Positions 13,301 to 13,980 of a DNA stretch of 13,980 nt are shown in pieces; position 1 is the first letter of the stretch; every line of letters starts with the position of its first letter. Under the pieces are notes generated by a model. The model saw nothing but the letters and a program-made list of their open reading frames with translations, did no database searches and had not been told where the DNA came from. This stretch comes from Bacilli bacterium (GTDB taxonomy: Bacteria; Bacillota_I; Bacilli_A; ML615J-28; CAG-698): contig JALOBF010000027.1 of assembly GCA_023228385.1 (NCBI GenBank), positions 1 to 13,980 on the forward strand. The letters are read 5' to 3'. Made by a program: the position numbers and the translations under genes.

Positions 13301-13362
13301 ATTATTTTCCCTTTCACAAATATAAAATACACTGATAGTATAATTTTGATAATATATCATAC

Positions 13363-13390
13363 ATTATACAACAATTATCGGAAATGTAAA
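13363..13390 (-). promoter_or_regulatory. Sigma-A promoter for the DUF362 gene
   Basis: On the minus strand, TTTACA (13390-13385), a 16-base spacer and TATAAT (13368-13363). The leader would be about 55 bases, and the promoter lies upstream of the alternative ATG 13360. Confidence 0.6.
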
Positions 13391-13418
13391 TAAATATTAA
13401 AAGTTAAAAAACATTTAC

Positions 13419-13447
13419 TTGAATTTATTAAAATATTTTTATATAAT
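13419..13447 (+). promoter_or_regulatory. Sigma-A promoter for the ABC ATPase gene
   Basis: TTGAAT (13419-13424), a 17-base spacer and TATAAT (13442-13447). A second TATAAT overlaps at 13447-13452. AAGGAAGG (13461-13468) is the ribosome binding site. Confidence 0.7.
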
Positions 13448-13474
13448 ATAATAGAATAGAAAGGAAGGCAAAAT

Positions 13475-13980
13475 ATGACAGAAACGTTAATTGTGAAAAA
13501 TCTCACAAAAACTTTTTACTTGTCACGCAAACAAATGAAAATAAACCAAACTACTGAACGGAAATTAGTTGCAGTTAAGGATATTTCGTTTTCCACATAT
13601 AAAGGAGAAATTTTTGGATTATTAGGTCCGAACGGTGCGGGTAAAACAACAACTTTAAGATGTATTGCCACATTAATCAAACCAGATAAAGGTGATATTT
13701 TTGTTGGCGAAATTGATGTGAAAAATGATGTGGAGGTTAAACGACGAATAGCATTTCTAACTAATGAATTAAAATTGGAAGAGCAGTTTACACCCAATTA
13801 TTTATATGATTATTTTTCAAAACTACATGATGTTAATGAAAAAACAAGGGATGCCAGAAAACAAGAGTTGTTTCAAAAATTTGGTATAGATAAGTTTTCG
13901 GAAGTAAAGATAGGTGAATTATCTTCAGGCATGAAACAAAAAGTTTCAATTGTCATCTCTCTGGTCCATAACCCCGATAT
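13475..13980 (+). CDS. ABC transporter ATP-binding protein, NatA-like (cut by window end)
   Basis: The first 168 residues of an ABC ATPase. Walker A is GPNGAGKTT (51-59) in EIFGLLGPNGAGKTTTLR. The ABC signature is ELSSGMKQKVSI (148-159), and Walker B would begin at the window edge. Residues 18-32 are an insertion between the first two strands, as in NatA-type subunits. The place of the Q-loop reads FLTNELKLEE, lacking a clear Gln. The closest named relative by eye is B. subtilis NatA, the ATPase of the sodium-export pair NatAB, but ATPases of this group also serve drug and lantibiotic exporters. The membrane partner presumably lies downstream outside the window. AAGGAAGG six bases before ATG fixes the start. 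Confidence 0.9.
   Translation, partial: MTETLIVKNLTKTFYLSRKQMKINQTTERKLVAVKDISFSTYKGEIFGLLGPNGAGKTTTLRCIATLIKPDKGDIFVGEIDVKNDVEVKRRIAFLTNELKLEEQFTPNYLYDYFSKLHDVNEKTRDARKQELFQKFGIDKFSEVKIGELSSGMKQKVSIVISLVHNPD

Noticed and set aside
13301..13360. Twenty-residue N-terminal extension of the DUF362 protein
   Set aside because: It is not signal-like, lacks a ribosome binding site, and the DUF362 domain starts at ATG 13300 with AAAGGG upstream.
1..13980. CRISPR arrays, tRNA or rRNA genes, insertion sequences with a transposase, phage genes
   Set aside because: No regularly spaced repeats, cloverleaf sequences, transposase motifs or phage proteins were seen on either strand.

Overview
The window is AT-rich DNA (about one third G+C by eye) from a low-GC Gram-positive bacterium. 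It has strong AGGAGG-type ribosome binding sites, sigma-A promoters (TTGACT-17-TATAAT, several extended -10s) and compact U-tract terminators. The gene order recA, rny, ymdB, spoVS, ... miaB, cotE matches the Bacillus subtilis chromosome. The presence of spoVS, a clear CotE homologue and a SafA-like LysM protein points to a spore former of class Bacilli, probably not Bacillus itself: cinA, ymcA and mutS/mutL are missing from their usual places. Every Trp codon I checked is TGG, so the standard bacterial code applies.

Layout. 1-152: tail of an unidentified gene and its terminator. 225-3068: a HI0933/BaiN-family flavoprotein, then pgsA and recA as a tight pair ending in a terminator that overlaps the recA stop. 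3199-6213: rny (RNase Y), ymdB (cyclic-nucleotide phosphodiesterase) and spoVS, each with its own promoter; spoVS appears to have a sigma-H-type promoter. 6232-9195: a block placed between spoVS and miaB, holding a GNAT acetyltransferase, a trypsin-like lipoprotein, a decayed group II intron (7645-8179) and a convergent uridine-kinase-like P-loop gene. 9257-11968: miaB, cotE and a SafA-like gene, the last two with sigma-E-like promoters. 11971-12143: a second, much shorter remnant of the same intron family. 12140-13300: a convergent DUF362/ferredoxin-type Fe-S protein. 13475-end: a NatA-like ABC ATPase cut by the window edge.

Functional themes. One half is housekeeping: phospholipid synthesis, recombination, mRNA decay and tRNA thiomethylation. 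The other half is sporulation: SpoVS, and CotE next to a SafA-like protein, which in B. subtilis organise the outer and inner spore coat.

Most interesting points. (1) Both intron remnants start immediately after a terminator at the same TTTTTAG sequence. In each, that sequence contains the reverse complement of a TAA stop codon that the convergent gene would use if the intron were removed precisely. (2) An anti-Shine-Dalgarno sequence upstream of cotE lies upstream of the predicted sigma-E start site, so it would silence only miaB read-through RNA. (3) A perfect 15-bp inverted repeat overlaps the -10 box of the rny promoter.
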